This document shows, piece by piece, positions 15,066-22,904 of a stretch of DNA of 36,849 nucleotides. Made by a program: the position numbers and the translations under genes. Below the pieces are notes generated by a model. The model did no database searches. It had not been told where the DNA came from and saw only the letters and a list, made by a program, of their open reading frames with translations. The DNA comes from Candidatus Bathyarchaeota archaeon (lineage in GTDB: Archaea; Thermoproteota; Bathyarchaeia; 40CM-2-53-6; RBG-13-38-9): positions 1 through 36,849 of the forward strand of contig JAGTRD010000019.1 in the NCBI GenBank assembly GCA_018396915.1, in the 5' to 3' direction. Every line of letters starts with the position of its first letter. The first letter of the stretch is position 1.

Positions 15066-15695
15066 CTACTGTTTGTATGTGACGTGTCTCTTAGCGGTGA
15101 CGGGGACCCATTCCCAACCATTGTTCTCCACAGTCAATATTATTGGTCCTCTTATCTCGTTTATGTCGAACTTGAAGTCATAGACCTTCCCAGGCTCTGG
15201 AGGCGCCAACTGTTTCAAGCCGTAACCTTTAGCATATTCTTTGCTGTAGAGGATTCTTCCGCCGAAATAGCTCTTACTATAACTGACTTTAGGAACGATT
15301 CCTTGTAAACCTACGGTCCAAGATATGCTTCCGAACTCCTCAAAACATCTAACAGCATGGCGGAGCTCATCAACCTGTAGGAAGGCTCTGTAAGCTTTCT
15401 TTAAACCGCTCTTGTTGAAGATCCCATACCATTCCGCGTCTACTATCTTCCACTCCGCAACAAGATCTGTTTCCAAATCTCTTCTAATATGGTAGGGTTT
15501 TGAAGGATTGTTCAAAGCAAGGAGCTTATCTACCAATTCCTGCTTACTGACAGGCGGAATGTTGGATCTTCTTTTTCCACCTAAATACTGGAAGAAACCC
15601 ATCACATATAACATGATCAAGAGTCCTGCAAAGCAGGCTGCCAGACCAGCCAGACCAGCCAGTAGACCTACATCCAACCCTGAGACCTCAACCAT
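15066..15695 (-). CDS. Hypothetical protein with one N-terminal membrane helix
   Basis: A 209-residue protein I do not recognise. Residues about 8-37 form a small-residue-rich membrane helix ('GLLAGLAGLAACFAGLLIMLYVMGF'-like, encoded partly by a CAGACCAGC direct repeat at 15641-15662). The rest, about 40-209, is soluble and mixed alpha/beta, with several aromatic-rich stretches (AEWKIVDAEWYGIF; SYSKSYFGGRILYSKEY). It is the last gene of a three-gene minus-strand unit, and its start overlaps the preceding gene by 8 bases. Confidence 0.65.
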   Translation of the reverse strand: MVEVSGLDVGLLAGLAGLAACFAGLLIMLYVMGFFQYLGGKRRSNIPPVSKQELVDKLLALNNPSKPYHIRRDLETDLVAEWKIVDAEWYGIFNKSGLKKAYRAFLQVDELRHAVRCFEEFGSISWTVGLQGIVPKVSYSKSYFGGRILYSKEYAKGYGLKQLAPPEPGKVYDFKFDINEIRGPIILTVENNGWEWVPVTAKRHVTYKQ

Positions 15696-16089
15696 AAACT
15701 ATGAAAAATACTAGGATTATGAAAGAGGCTAAATTCATAATCGTTGAAACCTTCAGAATCTTCTTTACGTTTATTGGCTTGTAGAGATATTTGAGAATCG
15801 ATGCTTCAACCAAAATATTGATCAATAATGCTACCGCAAATATTATGATGTTTTGATGATATGTTGAGATGTCTGCCCAGGAAAAGAAAAAGTATACAAG
15901 GTTCAAAAGTCCTGTGACCAAATTCACAATGAAAGATGAGGTTAAAGCCTTTGCAGCCTTCTTCTCCAGTAAGAGGTATATAAGAGCAGCCTCAACAAGC
16001 ACAGCAAATACTTCAAATAATATTATGAACGAAGTGATGAGGGGGCCAACGAGATCGACCAATAAGATTCCAAACAGAGTAGATACCAA
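15688..16089 (-). CDS. Small four-helix integral membrane protein
   Basis: A 133-residue hydrophobic protein with about four membrane segments (residues about 7-40, 48-70, 82-98 and 111-131) and a basic loop 'KPINVKKILK'. No family is recognised. It lies 50 bases downstream of the large transglutaminase-like gene and overlaps the next gene by 8 bases, so it is probably translated with both and may act with them at the membrane. Confidence 0.65.
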   Translation of the reverse strand: MVSTLFGILLVDLVGPLITSFIILFEVFAVLVEAALIYLLLEKKAAKALTSSFIVNLVTGLLNLVYFFFSWADISTYHQNIIIFAVALLINILVEASILKYLYKPINVKKILKVSTIMNLASFIILVFFIVYG

Positions 16090-16139
16090 CCTTACATTAT
16101 AGATTGAGATGCTTCCTCATCATCGATTGAAAGCATATT

Positions 16140-18884
16140 CTACGCTACTCCTTGCTTATCGCCACAACTCTGGCAATAGACCGCACCCTCAGGGATCTCT
16201 CTGCCACATTCCTCACAGTAATGGTGAGATGGTAAAATCTTACCGCAACTTACACAGTATCTATTAGATTTCGCATTCAAAACGCCGCAGCTTGGACAGA
16301 CAGATTGAGCCTCCAAACCTCTATCTGCCTTTAATATTCTAGGCTCAGCCTCCTCCCTTCCAGAGAACACAGGCATATACAACATACCCTTTCTACGTCT
16401 GGTAAAAAGTAGGATGGCGACAAGAATCGTAACGAGGACTCCTGATCCTATGAGCAGTATTCCTCCTGAACTACTGCCGTTCCGCCCATCACCTTCTCGA
16501 CCATCCTCCTCCAATGTTTCTACGATAATTGTCTTGGGCGCTATCTTTTCGCCGTTAGGCATCGTCAATAATTCACCATATCTTTCAGAGTCGAGTTCAA
16601 GTGAAGCTACCTCATCTTTCCTGATTGAGGCATTGTAATACTGGATGGAACCCGTTTTGGTCGTCAATATGTGGAAGCCACCTTCCATAATTCCCTTAAT
16701 TCTCACATAGTATTTTCCTTCTGGTAAAGTGAGATACCAGAAGAAGTCGGATCTTGACCTCTGGTTTATGTATAGTTGGGCTCCTTCTATGTCAGAGACA
16801 ATTCTTCCATCTAAGAGCCCAACATGTTTTCCCTTATCATTGTAAACGTCAATAAAGACTGGGCATTCAAATATTGTTTGTCCAGTACGAGTCTTTATAG
16901 ATGCTGGCAGTGGTGCTGTATCGGTTTTATCAGTTTTCGACTCTGGCTTCAGCGGTGGATAGAATGGGTTGCCACTTGAAGTACCAGTCTCTGGAGGGAC
17001 AACATATTTGACTCCCAATTCTTTCATCTCCAGATTCCAATATACCGCTCCGCCTACTATAGGAAATGCGTACCAGAATGGGTCGCCAAGCTTCCATTCT
17101 GGGTCACCGTAAGCATTCATGTAGACTCCTTCGTATGGTGGAGCCAGGTTAGCATAGAAGTAGCAGAAATCTTTGAGAGTGAAACTCTCAGGCTTCTGTT
17201 TAGGCCAAGGATCCAAAACTATATTCTTACTATTTGAAGCCCAGTTTCCCTTCTGCCGATAATTGTATAAGACCACGGCATGATGTTCATTACCGAAGAG
17301 TGACGTTATAGGTCCAGCGCACCGGACAATAGGCCCGTAATCTATTCCTCTGAGCAGACTCCTCTCAACATCGCTGTAGCCAATTCCAAACCTTAACTTC
17401 GTCAGAAACCTCAGAGTCTTTGAAGTATATCCTGGACAGTTGTATCCATTACTGACCGTGAAGACCTCATCGCCGATGCGAACATTCTTACAGAAAAGGA
17501 TGTTATTCAGCGCTCCATATTCCATGTCGGCTGGAGGCTTCGAATTCGGCCAGTGCTTATAATATTCTTCCTCTACTGCTTTCCTGTTGGATGGTACAGA
17601 ATCGCCCCTCTTGAAAAGTTCTATAATACTGTCGAATTGTTTCTGAGTAGGCTCGACTGGCGACTCATAAACTGTCAACGTGACTGTGTCTGCAATTCCT
17701 GGATATTGTGGAAAACCGTAGTACACCGGATTGACACCTACCTTGACCGTGTATGTGCCTGGCAGATAGGGTGCAAAAGGTTTGAACGAATATAAACCGT
17801 TTGAATCTGTTCTGATTTGTCTTTTAACTTCACCGCCGAAGCCAACTGATCTACTCAATCCATTTGGAAATGTGAATGTTGATAAGAAACTTATCTCCTT
17901 TACAACTTCGTATTTTCCACCTGTATAAGTGTTCGTCTTCTCATCATAGTTGTATGTTCCCTTGACAAGGCTCTCTATCCTCACTGTCAACAAGACCCTC
18001 TCACCAGACTCATACCTTTTATCTTCCTTATCACATGTTAACGAGATTCTCATCGGCGGCTGTACCTCTAATGTAGGAGTAGGCTGAGATTCTTGGAGCT
18101 CTCTTGATAGGCGACTACTCCAATTCCTAATCGCTGTTAAACCTGCGTCTCGGCATGGGGTCACCGGATCCAAGAACTCGATTCTGGCTCCAGTTGAGTC
18201 GATGAATGAAGTTGGATAATTACCTTCATACCATGTTGAGCTGAAAAAGGCAACTGCAGACTTGATCCTGAACATTGAACATAATATTCTCGTCTTAAGG
18301 TTCTCGCCGGGATATGAGCCTGTGACAATCCATGTGGAAGATTCATCACCATACTTCTCAGTCTTATCATCTGTGAAGGTCAACCCACTAGCCTGCTCTC
18401 CAGTAATCGCCTGTTCCTTCAGACCCTTCAAATTTGGACTATTTTGAGCATATTCTGAAGACGCGACAGCTTCATTGGGAAAGATGAACAGTGCCGCAAC
18501 CATGACTTCATGTGGTTTAGCCAACTCTATCCTTGAGCTTCCATCGGAGAAGATCCTTCTCAATCGAAAACTACGATCATAACCTGAATAGTAATCACAT
18601 TGAGGCTTCGTCTTCCAACTTGCAGCAATCATACGAAAGAATGTAGAGGATCTGCCGGGAAAGTCCTCAGGATTTCTGCCGGTTTGAAAAAAATTTAATC
18701 CACTGATTGGATTCTTAGCGTATCCTTGAAGTTCATCCGGCATATCCGTTGGATTGAATGCCAACTTTGAACAGTCGACCTGGTCACCATGAACAACACC
18801 TGAAATGTCTAGGAGTAAAACAGAAAGTAGAGCGGCGACTGCCAGTTTGTAGATTAGACCTTTGAGATTGAGACTTAATAGCAT
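16140..18884 (-). CDS. Large secreted/membrane protein: transglutaminase-like domain outside, double zinc ribbon inside
   Basis: 914 residues. The signal peptide is at about 1-33. The extracellular part includes an Ig-like region (about 275-405) and a papain/transglutaminase-like region (about 455-620) with a possible triad: Cys 483 in 'NGYNCPGYTS', His 535/536 in 'GNEHHAVVLYNY' and Asp 558 in 'IVLDPWP'. One membrane helix lies at about 807-828, followed by 'RRRK'. The cytoplasmic tail carries two four-cysteine ribbons (Cys 863, 866, 877, 880 and 890, 893, 904, 907). Transglutaminase-like folds act as proteases, crosslinkers or inactive binding modules; the activity here is unknown. It is first in a three-gene operon, with an AT-rich promoter (CTTTAAACA on the minus strand) about 35 bases upstream. 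Confidence 0.75.
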   Translation of the reverse strand: MLLSLNLKGLIYKLAVAALLSVLLLDISGVVHGDQVDCSKLAFNPTDMPDELQGYAKNPISGLNFFQTGRNPEDFPGRSSTFFRMIAASWKTKPQCDYYSGYDRSFRLRRIFSDGSSRIELAKPHEVMVAALFIFPNEAVASSEYAQNSPNLKGLKEQAITGEQASGLTFTDDKTEKYGDESSTWIVTGSYPGENLKTRILCSMFRIKSAVAFFSSTWYEGNYPTSFIDSTGARIEFLDPVTPCRDAGLTAIRNWSSRLSRELQESQPTPTLEVQPPMRISLTCDKEDKRYESGERVLLTVRIESLVKGTYNYDEKTNTYTGGKYEVVKEISFLSTFTFPNGLSRSVGFGGEVKRQIRTDSNGLYSFKPFAPYLPGTYTVKVGVNPVYYGFPQYPGIADTVTLTVYESPVEPTQKQFDSIIELFKRGDSVPSNRKAVEEEYYKHWPNSKPPADMEYGALNNILFCKNVRIGDEVFTVSNGYNCPGYTSKTLRFLTKLRFGIGYSDVERSLLRGIDYGPIVRCAGPITSLFGNEHHAVVLYNYRQKGNWASNSKNIVLDPWPKQKPESFTLKDFCYFYANLAPPYEGVYMNAYGDPEWKLGDPFWYAFPIVGGAVYWNLEMKELGVKYVVPPETGTSSGNPFYPPLKPESKTDKTDTAPLPASIKTRTGQTIFECPVFIDVYNDKGKHVGLLDGRIVSDIEGAQLYINQRSRSDFFWYLTLPEGKYYVRIKGIMEGGFHILTTKTGSIQYYNASIRKDEVASLELDSERYGELLTMPNGEKIAPKTIIVETLEEDGREGDGRNGSSSGGILLIGSGVLVTILVAILLFTRRRKGMLYMPVFSGREEAEPRILKADRGLEAQSVCPSCGVLNAKSNRYCVSCGKILPSHHYCEECGREIPEGAVYCQSCGDKQGVA

Positions 18885-18994
18885 AGAATCTACTCATGGG
18901 ATTGGTCAGTAAACTTTTGTTTAAAGTAAAGTTATGGCGCCTATTAAGATTTATGTGAATTTACTTGCATCTATTGATTTCTCAAGATCTATCT

Positions 18995-19411
18995 TTATGG
19001 GATCCTATGGAGCCCGAAAACGTCAAATTCTTTGTCGAAAGTGAAGATTTCATGAATGCCTTGTTTCTGGGCTAGTCTTATGCTTGTGCAATCTGTCAAG
19101 CTGAGATCCAGCTCTTTGAAATCTTTGAAAAGTTTCCATGATTCTGTGAAAGTGTTTTCGTCGACTTTGAGGATAACGATCGATTTCGATGTTAGAATCG
19201 CCTCTCCAAGTTCGACAGCCGCCTTATGACTGCGCGTTCTCATCCGACATGTTGTGACAGCCTCATCCACTATGTAGTCGGAACAGTATAGCTTTGTGTA
19301 AGGTAGCTCCCCTGAAGCTATTTTGTTGAAGATTTCTAGTGTCTCTTTGTGGTATCGGTCATCTCTATTATGTCTGGCGATGAATGGCCCGCTGTCTATG
19401 AACAATTTCAT
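18995..19411 (-). CDS. PIN-domain toxin (VapC family)
   Basis: A 138-residue PIN ribonuclease starting at ATG 19411 ('MKLFIDSGPFIARHN'). Catalytic acids are in 'FIDSG', 'DYIVDEAVTT', 'LSLTDCTSIRLA' and 'FTFDKEFD'. The frame runs open further upstream, but that would overlap the antitoxin gene by 50 bases and add residues no PIN protein has. It sits 7 bases after the antitoxin stop. It belongs to a different subfamily from the PIN toxin at 4.4 kb. Confidence 0.85.
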   Translation of the reverse strand: MKLFIDSGPFIARHNRDDRYHKETLEIFNKIASGELPYTKLYCSDYIVDEAVTTCRMRTRSHKAAVELGEAILTSKSIVILKVDENTFTESWKLFKDFKELDLSLTDCTSIRLAQKQGIHEIFTFDKEFDVFGLHRIP

Positions 19412-19418
19412 TTCCCCA

Positions 19419-19649
19419 TCACTTGTAGATTGTTTCATCCACCTTCGTGGATGCCTCTTCATCTCCATAAGAGATCGCGGTGAGCTTGAATATCGGGTCG
19501 CTTGGTTCGATCCCTGACTTTTCCTCGGTCCACTTTAGAATAGCCTCTTTGACAGCTTCACGGATGCTTATATCGAGTTTCTTAACTGTCTCAACTAGCC
19601 TCTTATATTCATCTTGTGATAGAATTGTCTGAACAATCTTTTTTTGCAT
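19419..19649 (-). CDS. Antitoxin partner of the PIN toxin
   Basis: A 76-residue protein: an N-terminal strand-helix-helix ('KKIVQTILSQDEYKRLVETVKKLDISIREAVKEAILKWTEE') resembling a short DNA-binding antitoxin domain, and a polar C-terminal tail that would contact the toxin. Its place directly before the PIN gene supports the role. A TATA-like TTTTTATATG lies about 40 bases upstream on the minus strand. Confidence 0.72.
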   Translation of the reverse strand: MQKKIVQTILSQDEYKRLVETVKKLDISIREAVKEAILKWTEEKSGIEPSDPIFKLTAISYGDEEASTKVDETIYK

Positions 19650-19884
19650 CTTTTTTCACATCAACATATAGATTACTAAAAAACATATAAAAACTTATCC
19701 CAATATGACTATATCATCCAGCAGTTCAATATGCCCCAAACTTTCAAAGCCACAATGAATGATTCTGCGTTTATAATAGGCCACAATCCCATTCTCTACA
19801 GAATATTGACAGCTTACCCAAAAATCTAAATCTATTGTTCCAATATAGTAGATGATTAAAAATAAAATTTAATTAATCTGATAG

Positions 19885-19926
19885 TAGCAAAAAATCTTTA
19901 ATATTTTTTAAAAAAAAATATTTTTA
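19885..19926 (-). terminator. Poly-T tract terminator after tbp
   Basis: On the minus strand the sequence immediately after the tbp stop contains several T runs, the longest about ten T, without a strong hairpin. Oligo-T tracts are the standard intrinsic terminators of archaeal RNA polymerase. The rest of 19650-19937 is AT-rich intergenic DNA with no gene seen. Confidence 0.55.
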
Positions 19927-19937
19927 ATGTGTAGCCT

Positions 19938-20501
19938 TCACTGGTAATGTATGAGATCTTTCTTCTCAAGAGTTTCCTGGAGTGTCGTCATAGCTCGATT
20001 CACGTCTTCCTGCCTCTTAGCACCTGTGATCACGAATTTTCCACTTGTAAATAGTAGAATGACTACCTCAGGATCACCCATCCGATATATCAGGCCTGGA
20101 AACTGTTCAGGTTCATATATCGTTCCTCTCAGTGAATAGGCTGACTCCTCCAGATCCACTACACCACCCAAGCCCCCTGAAGCAACTATGTTCTGGATCT
20201 GAATCTCAGGATCCCGCCTTATCTCTATTCCACCCTGCTTCAGATCCTCCATAACCTTCATCACAGCCCTTCTAGCCTGCCTCTCAGACTTCGCGCCGAT
20301 ACAAACCATCTTACCTGAACCGAATATGAGGGCTACAGTCTTAGGCTTCTTAAGCCTGTAAACGAGACCTGAGAAATGCCCCGGCCTATATACTACTCCC
20401 TGAAAAGTTTGGGCTATAGATGTTAGGTCGAGAACTTGATTCATAGAGGCTGAAGCCACAACATTCTCTATATTCACGAAAGTCTTCCCCAATCCCCACA
20501 C
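19938..20501 (-). CDS. tbp: TATA-box-binding protein
   Basis: The archaeal general transcription factor that bends promoter DNA and recruits TFB and RNA polymerase. Two tandem saddle repeats are clear: about residues 8-92 ('NIENVVASASMNQVLDL', 'RPGHFSGLVYRLKKPKTVALIFGSGKMVCIGAK') and about 98-182 ('IQNIVASGGLGGVVDL', 'EQFPGLIYRMGDPEVVILLFTSGKFVITGAKR'). It is complete at 187 residues. The start is GTG 20501 or TTG 20492; the GAGGT at about 20505 is better spaced for the TTG. Confidence 0.97.
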   Translation of the reverse strand: MWGLGKTFVNIENVVASASMNQVLDLTSIAQTFQGVVYRPGHFSGLVYRLKKPKTVALIFGSGKMVCIGAKSERQARRAVMKVMEDLKQGGIEIRRDPEIQIQNIVASGGLGGVVDLEESAYSLRGTIYEPEQFPGLIYRMGDPEVVILLFTSGKFVITGAKRQEDVNRAMTTLQETLEKKDLIHYQ

Positions 20502-20648
20502 CTCTAAACAACCACCAATACTAGAAAGACAACAGAATATTCGGTGACACTTCTTCTTAAATTAACTGTAACCGAGAATAGTCGATGATGGTTACTTGAT
20601 CTGGCTGGGAAAGAAAATTAGACTATATGTAATATTCAAGTCTTTTCA

Positions 20649-21008
20649 TTATAATCCCAGACGCTTCCTCAAGTCCTCAACATACTCCAGAAGAGTCCAG
20701 TTCTCATGCTCAATAAACTCCGATCCAATCCTGCTGCACAGAGTTTTTACGATGAGTCGTTCAATGACTCGTGTGCTGGCGGCGCCAAAAACACTTTCAA
20801 GAGTCTCATGCAGAACCTCGAGCCTATTAGGAATCTCGTCACGTTTAACTTGATACCGCCTCTCAATATGGGAGTATAGAGCCTGCCTGGCGATCTCGCC
20901 TAGAACGAGTAGACCATCATCGATGGCCTCAAGCAGACCCTCTTTGAACCTACCCTCGAATACTTCCCCCCCCCAGTCGAATTTACGAGTTTCATCTATA
21001 ACAGTCAC
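20649..21008 (-). CDS. Small helical protein coupled to a KaiC-like ATPase
   Basis: A 119-residue, mainly alpha-helical protein with no family I recognise. Its ATG overlaps the stop of the KaiC-like gene by 4 bases, so translation is coupled and a partner role is likely. The middle part ('LEVLHETLESVFGAASTRVIERLIVKTLCSRIG') is reminiscent of small archaeal proteins found next to KaiC/GvpD-type ATPases, but this is only an impression. Confidence 0.7.
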   Translation of the reverse strand: MTVIDETRKFDWGGEVFEGRFKEGLLEAIDDGLLVLGEIARQALYSHIERRYQVKRDEIPNRLEVLHETLESVFGAASTRVIERLIVKTLCSRIGSEFIEHENWTLLEYVEDLRKRLGL

Positions 21009-22429
21009 ACCAATGGGGTAAGCTTAGGTGAGGGAAAGCCTTTCGAGGTATCCATCTCCACCCCCCACAATAATGTCCTAGGTTTAACCCCATACAGGAT
21101 CTGGACGCCGTGCTCTCTCACCATCTTCAAGTGAATGTCGGCTATCGAGCTGAGTCTCCTCGCAAGAAGCCTCCTACCAGCCTTAACAAGATATATGAGC
21201 GTTGAGGAATATTCCCTAACATAGGACGAGAGAACGTTCATGAATCTTTCACATCCTACCTCACCATACCAATTCACCAACGTATCTGAACCTACAATGC
21301 ACAATATTCCGGCTCCCATCCTATGAGTGAGTTCCTCGAGTCTATCCATGATAGTCCGGAGGTCATCGTTCAAACTCGCCCCCTCCAGCCTAAGGATATT
21401 CGGCATATCCCTACCAATCCTTTGAAAACTTGAAATCGATACATATTCTTGAAACTCCTCTTCAGAGAGCCCGTAGCTGAATCCCAATTTCCTGAGCATA
21501 TCATAGTTCACCCCACTTGAAGGCAACAAGTATACTCCTCTACATTGAGCTGCGAAGTTGACTGCCATCGGAGCTACGACAGTATGATATGCGATCGTAG
21601 GGGTCTTCTCATCGATCTCAAGCATGATCGAGGAACCTCTAGGGACCCCGCCACCCAGCATAATGTCCAAGTCAGATGAACCTGTCGAGAACATCCCCTG
21701 AGGGTCTGGGATGGGCTTGAATCTCCTAGGCTGCTCGACAGGTTTGACTGTGAATGGTGGGATGGTTTTGAATCCGCCTCTGAGTGTAAAAACAAGTTTC
21801 CTCTCTGTGATTTCTGTCGACCTGATCTTGATAATAGTCAGGTCCCTGAGCAGCCGCTCATCTAACTCTTTCGCCCCGACCTTAATGACCCCGTCGGCGA
21901 CAAACTCCTCCAAACCAAAACTTAACCTATTCTCACCGATCGGAATCTCCTCAACCATGATTGTTGTGCAACCCATCCTGCGTACAAGCCGGCTCAGAAT
22001 AGTCTGCACTATGATCCTCACCTCTATAGGTTCCTTCAGGGCTTGAGCCAAGGCTGTGAAAGAGTCTATAACAAGCCGTTCAGCCCCAACACCCTCAACC
22101 TCACCCAACATCATGTCCAAATATGCTGATACACCACGATCCCTAACAGCGACGAAGTCTAGAATCCTGATCTTGTCGCCTTCTACAAAGCTTTTGACGT
22201 CACATCCAAGATGTCTCGAAACATTCTTGATGAGCAGCTCCTTCTCCTCAGCAACTGAAACGTATACGCCAGGCTCATCAGCCTCAGCGCCTTTAACAAG
22301 AAATTGCATTGAGAATACTGTCTTACCTGTGCCTGGGTTGCCTGCAAGAAGTATCAGGCTACCCCTAGGGAAGCCCCCTCCAGTCACAGCGTCCAAGCCG
22401 TCTACGCCGGAGGAAATCCTCTCAGACAA
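21005..22429 (-). CDS. KaiC-like RecA-superfamily ATPase, second domain lacking a P-loop
   Basis: 474 residues in two RecA-like domains. Domain 1 (about 5-230) is intact: 'GLDAVTGGGFPRGSLILLAG', Walker A GNPGTGKT at 30-37 and Walker B 'RLVIDSF' around Asp 122. Domain 2 (about 247-470) repeats the 'DLDIMLGGGVPRGSSIMLE' entry, but the P-loop position is 'EIDEKTPT' (271-278), so it cannot bind ATP in the usual way. Archaeal KaiC-like proteins are mostly signalling or assembly ATPases, not clock proteins. The start is TTG 22429. It is followed by a 4-base-overlapping partner gene and lies divergent from the sensor kinase. Confidence 0.88.
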   Translation of the reverse strand: MSERISSGVDGLDAVTGGGFPRGSLILLAGNPGTGKTVFSMQFLVKGAEADEPGVYVSVAEEKELLIKNVSRHLGCDVKSFVEGDKIRILDFVAVRDRGVSAYLDMMLGEVEGVGAERLVIDSFTALAQALKEPIEVRIIVQTILSRLVRRMGCTTIMVEEIPIGENRLSFGLEEFVADGVIKVGAKELDERLLRDLTIIKIRSTEITERKLVFTLRGGFKTIPPFTVKPVEQPRRFKPIPDPQGMFSTGSSDLDIMLGGGVPRGSSIMLEIDEKTPTIAYHTVVAPMAVNFAAQCRGVYLLPSSGVNYDMLRKLGFSYGLSEEEFQEYVSISSFQRIGRDMPNILRLEGASLNDDLRTIMDRLEELTHRMGAGILCIVGSDTLVNWYGEVGCERFMNVLSSYVREYSSTLIYLVKAGRRLLARRLSSIADIHLKMVREHGVQILYGVKPRTLLWGVEMDTSKGFPSPKLTPLV

Positions 22430-22760
22430 GACGACGACAAACCTCTAATTGGATATGTTGTTGAAAGAGCTATACAAGCCTTGCCATCCAGAGAACTCAG
22501 TCCACAATTGTACATTGTGGGGATAGATTGAAGTCGATTCTTAATAATCATCGGCGCCCCAAAAATTACATCTAGAATGACAGGCGTATGGAGGTGAATG
22601 ACATTAAATAAAATGTTTTCATGCACAATCTTGAGCATATCGACTGAAATGGGGAATTACTGCAAAAATGTTTTAAGTCAGCTCTAAACAATTTAAAAAT
22701 CTTGTCAGGAGAGCTGGAAGTGGCCTCCAAAAGAACAGCCTGAACGTGATTGGCCTCCGC

Positions 22761-22770
22761 TATAAATAAA
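22761..22770 (+). promoter_or_regulatory. TATA box upstream of the small ORF and sensor kinase
   Basis: TATAAATAAA is a near-consensus archaeal TATA element. Transcription would begin near 22786-22790, just before the ATG of a 26-codon frame at 22791 and about 110 bases before the kinase. The remaining DNA from 22430 to 22760 shows no gene I can recognise. Confidence 0.55.
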
Positions 22771-22790
22771 GGCGAGGGAAGATTCTAAGG

Positions 22791-22871
22791 ATGAGTGAAG
22801 ATACGTTAGATTCGGAACCATCTCCGAGGCCAAGCATAGATCCCATCCTCAACAGATCCTATTCGGTTTAA
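22791..22871 (+). CDS. Possible 26-residue small protein or leader peptide
   Basis: ATG 22791 opens a 26-codon frame ending in TAA (22869-22871), encoding an acidic, proline- and serine-rich peptide (MSEDTLDSEPSPRPSIDP...). It starts about 30 bases after a strong TATA box, so it would be read from an almost leaderless mRNA. Its stop is 27-33 bases before the kinase start, so it could couple or regulate kinase translation. No family is recognised, and a chance frame cannot be excluded. Confidence 0.3.
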   Translation: MSEDTLDSEPSPRPSIDPILNRSYSV

Positions 22872-22904
22872 ACGCTCTTTTGGAATAGAAGGTAAGTCTT
22901 GAAG

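Noticed and set aside
15641-15662. Short tandem repeat CAGACCAGC
   Set aside because: Only about two units; it encodes the small-residue membrane helix of the hypothetical protein and needs no separate explanation.
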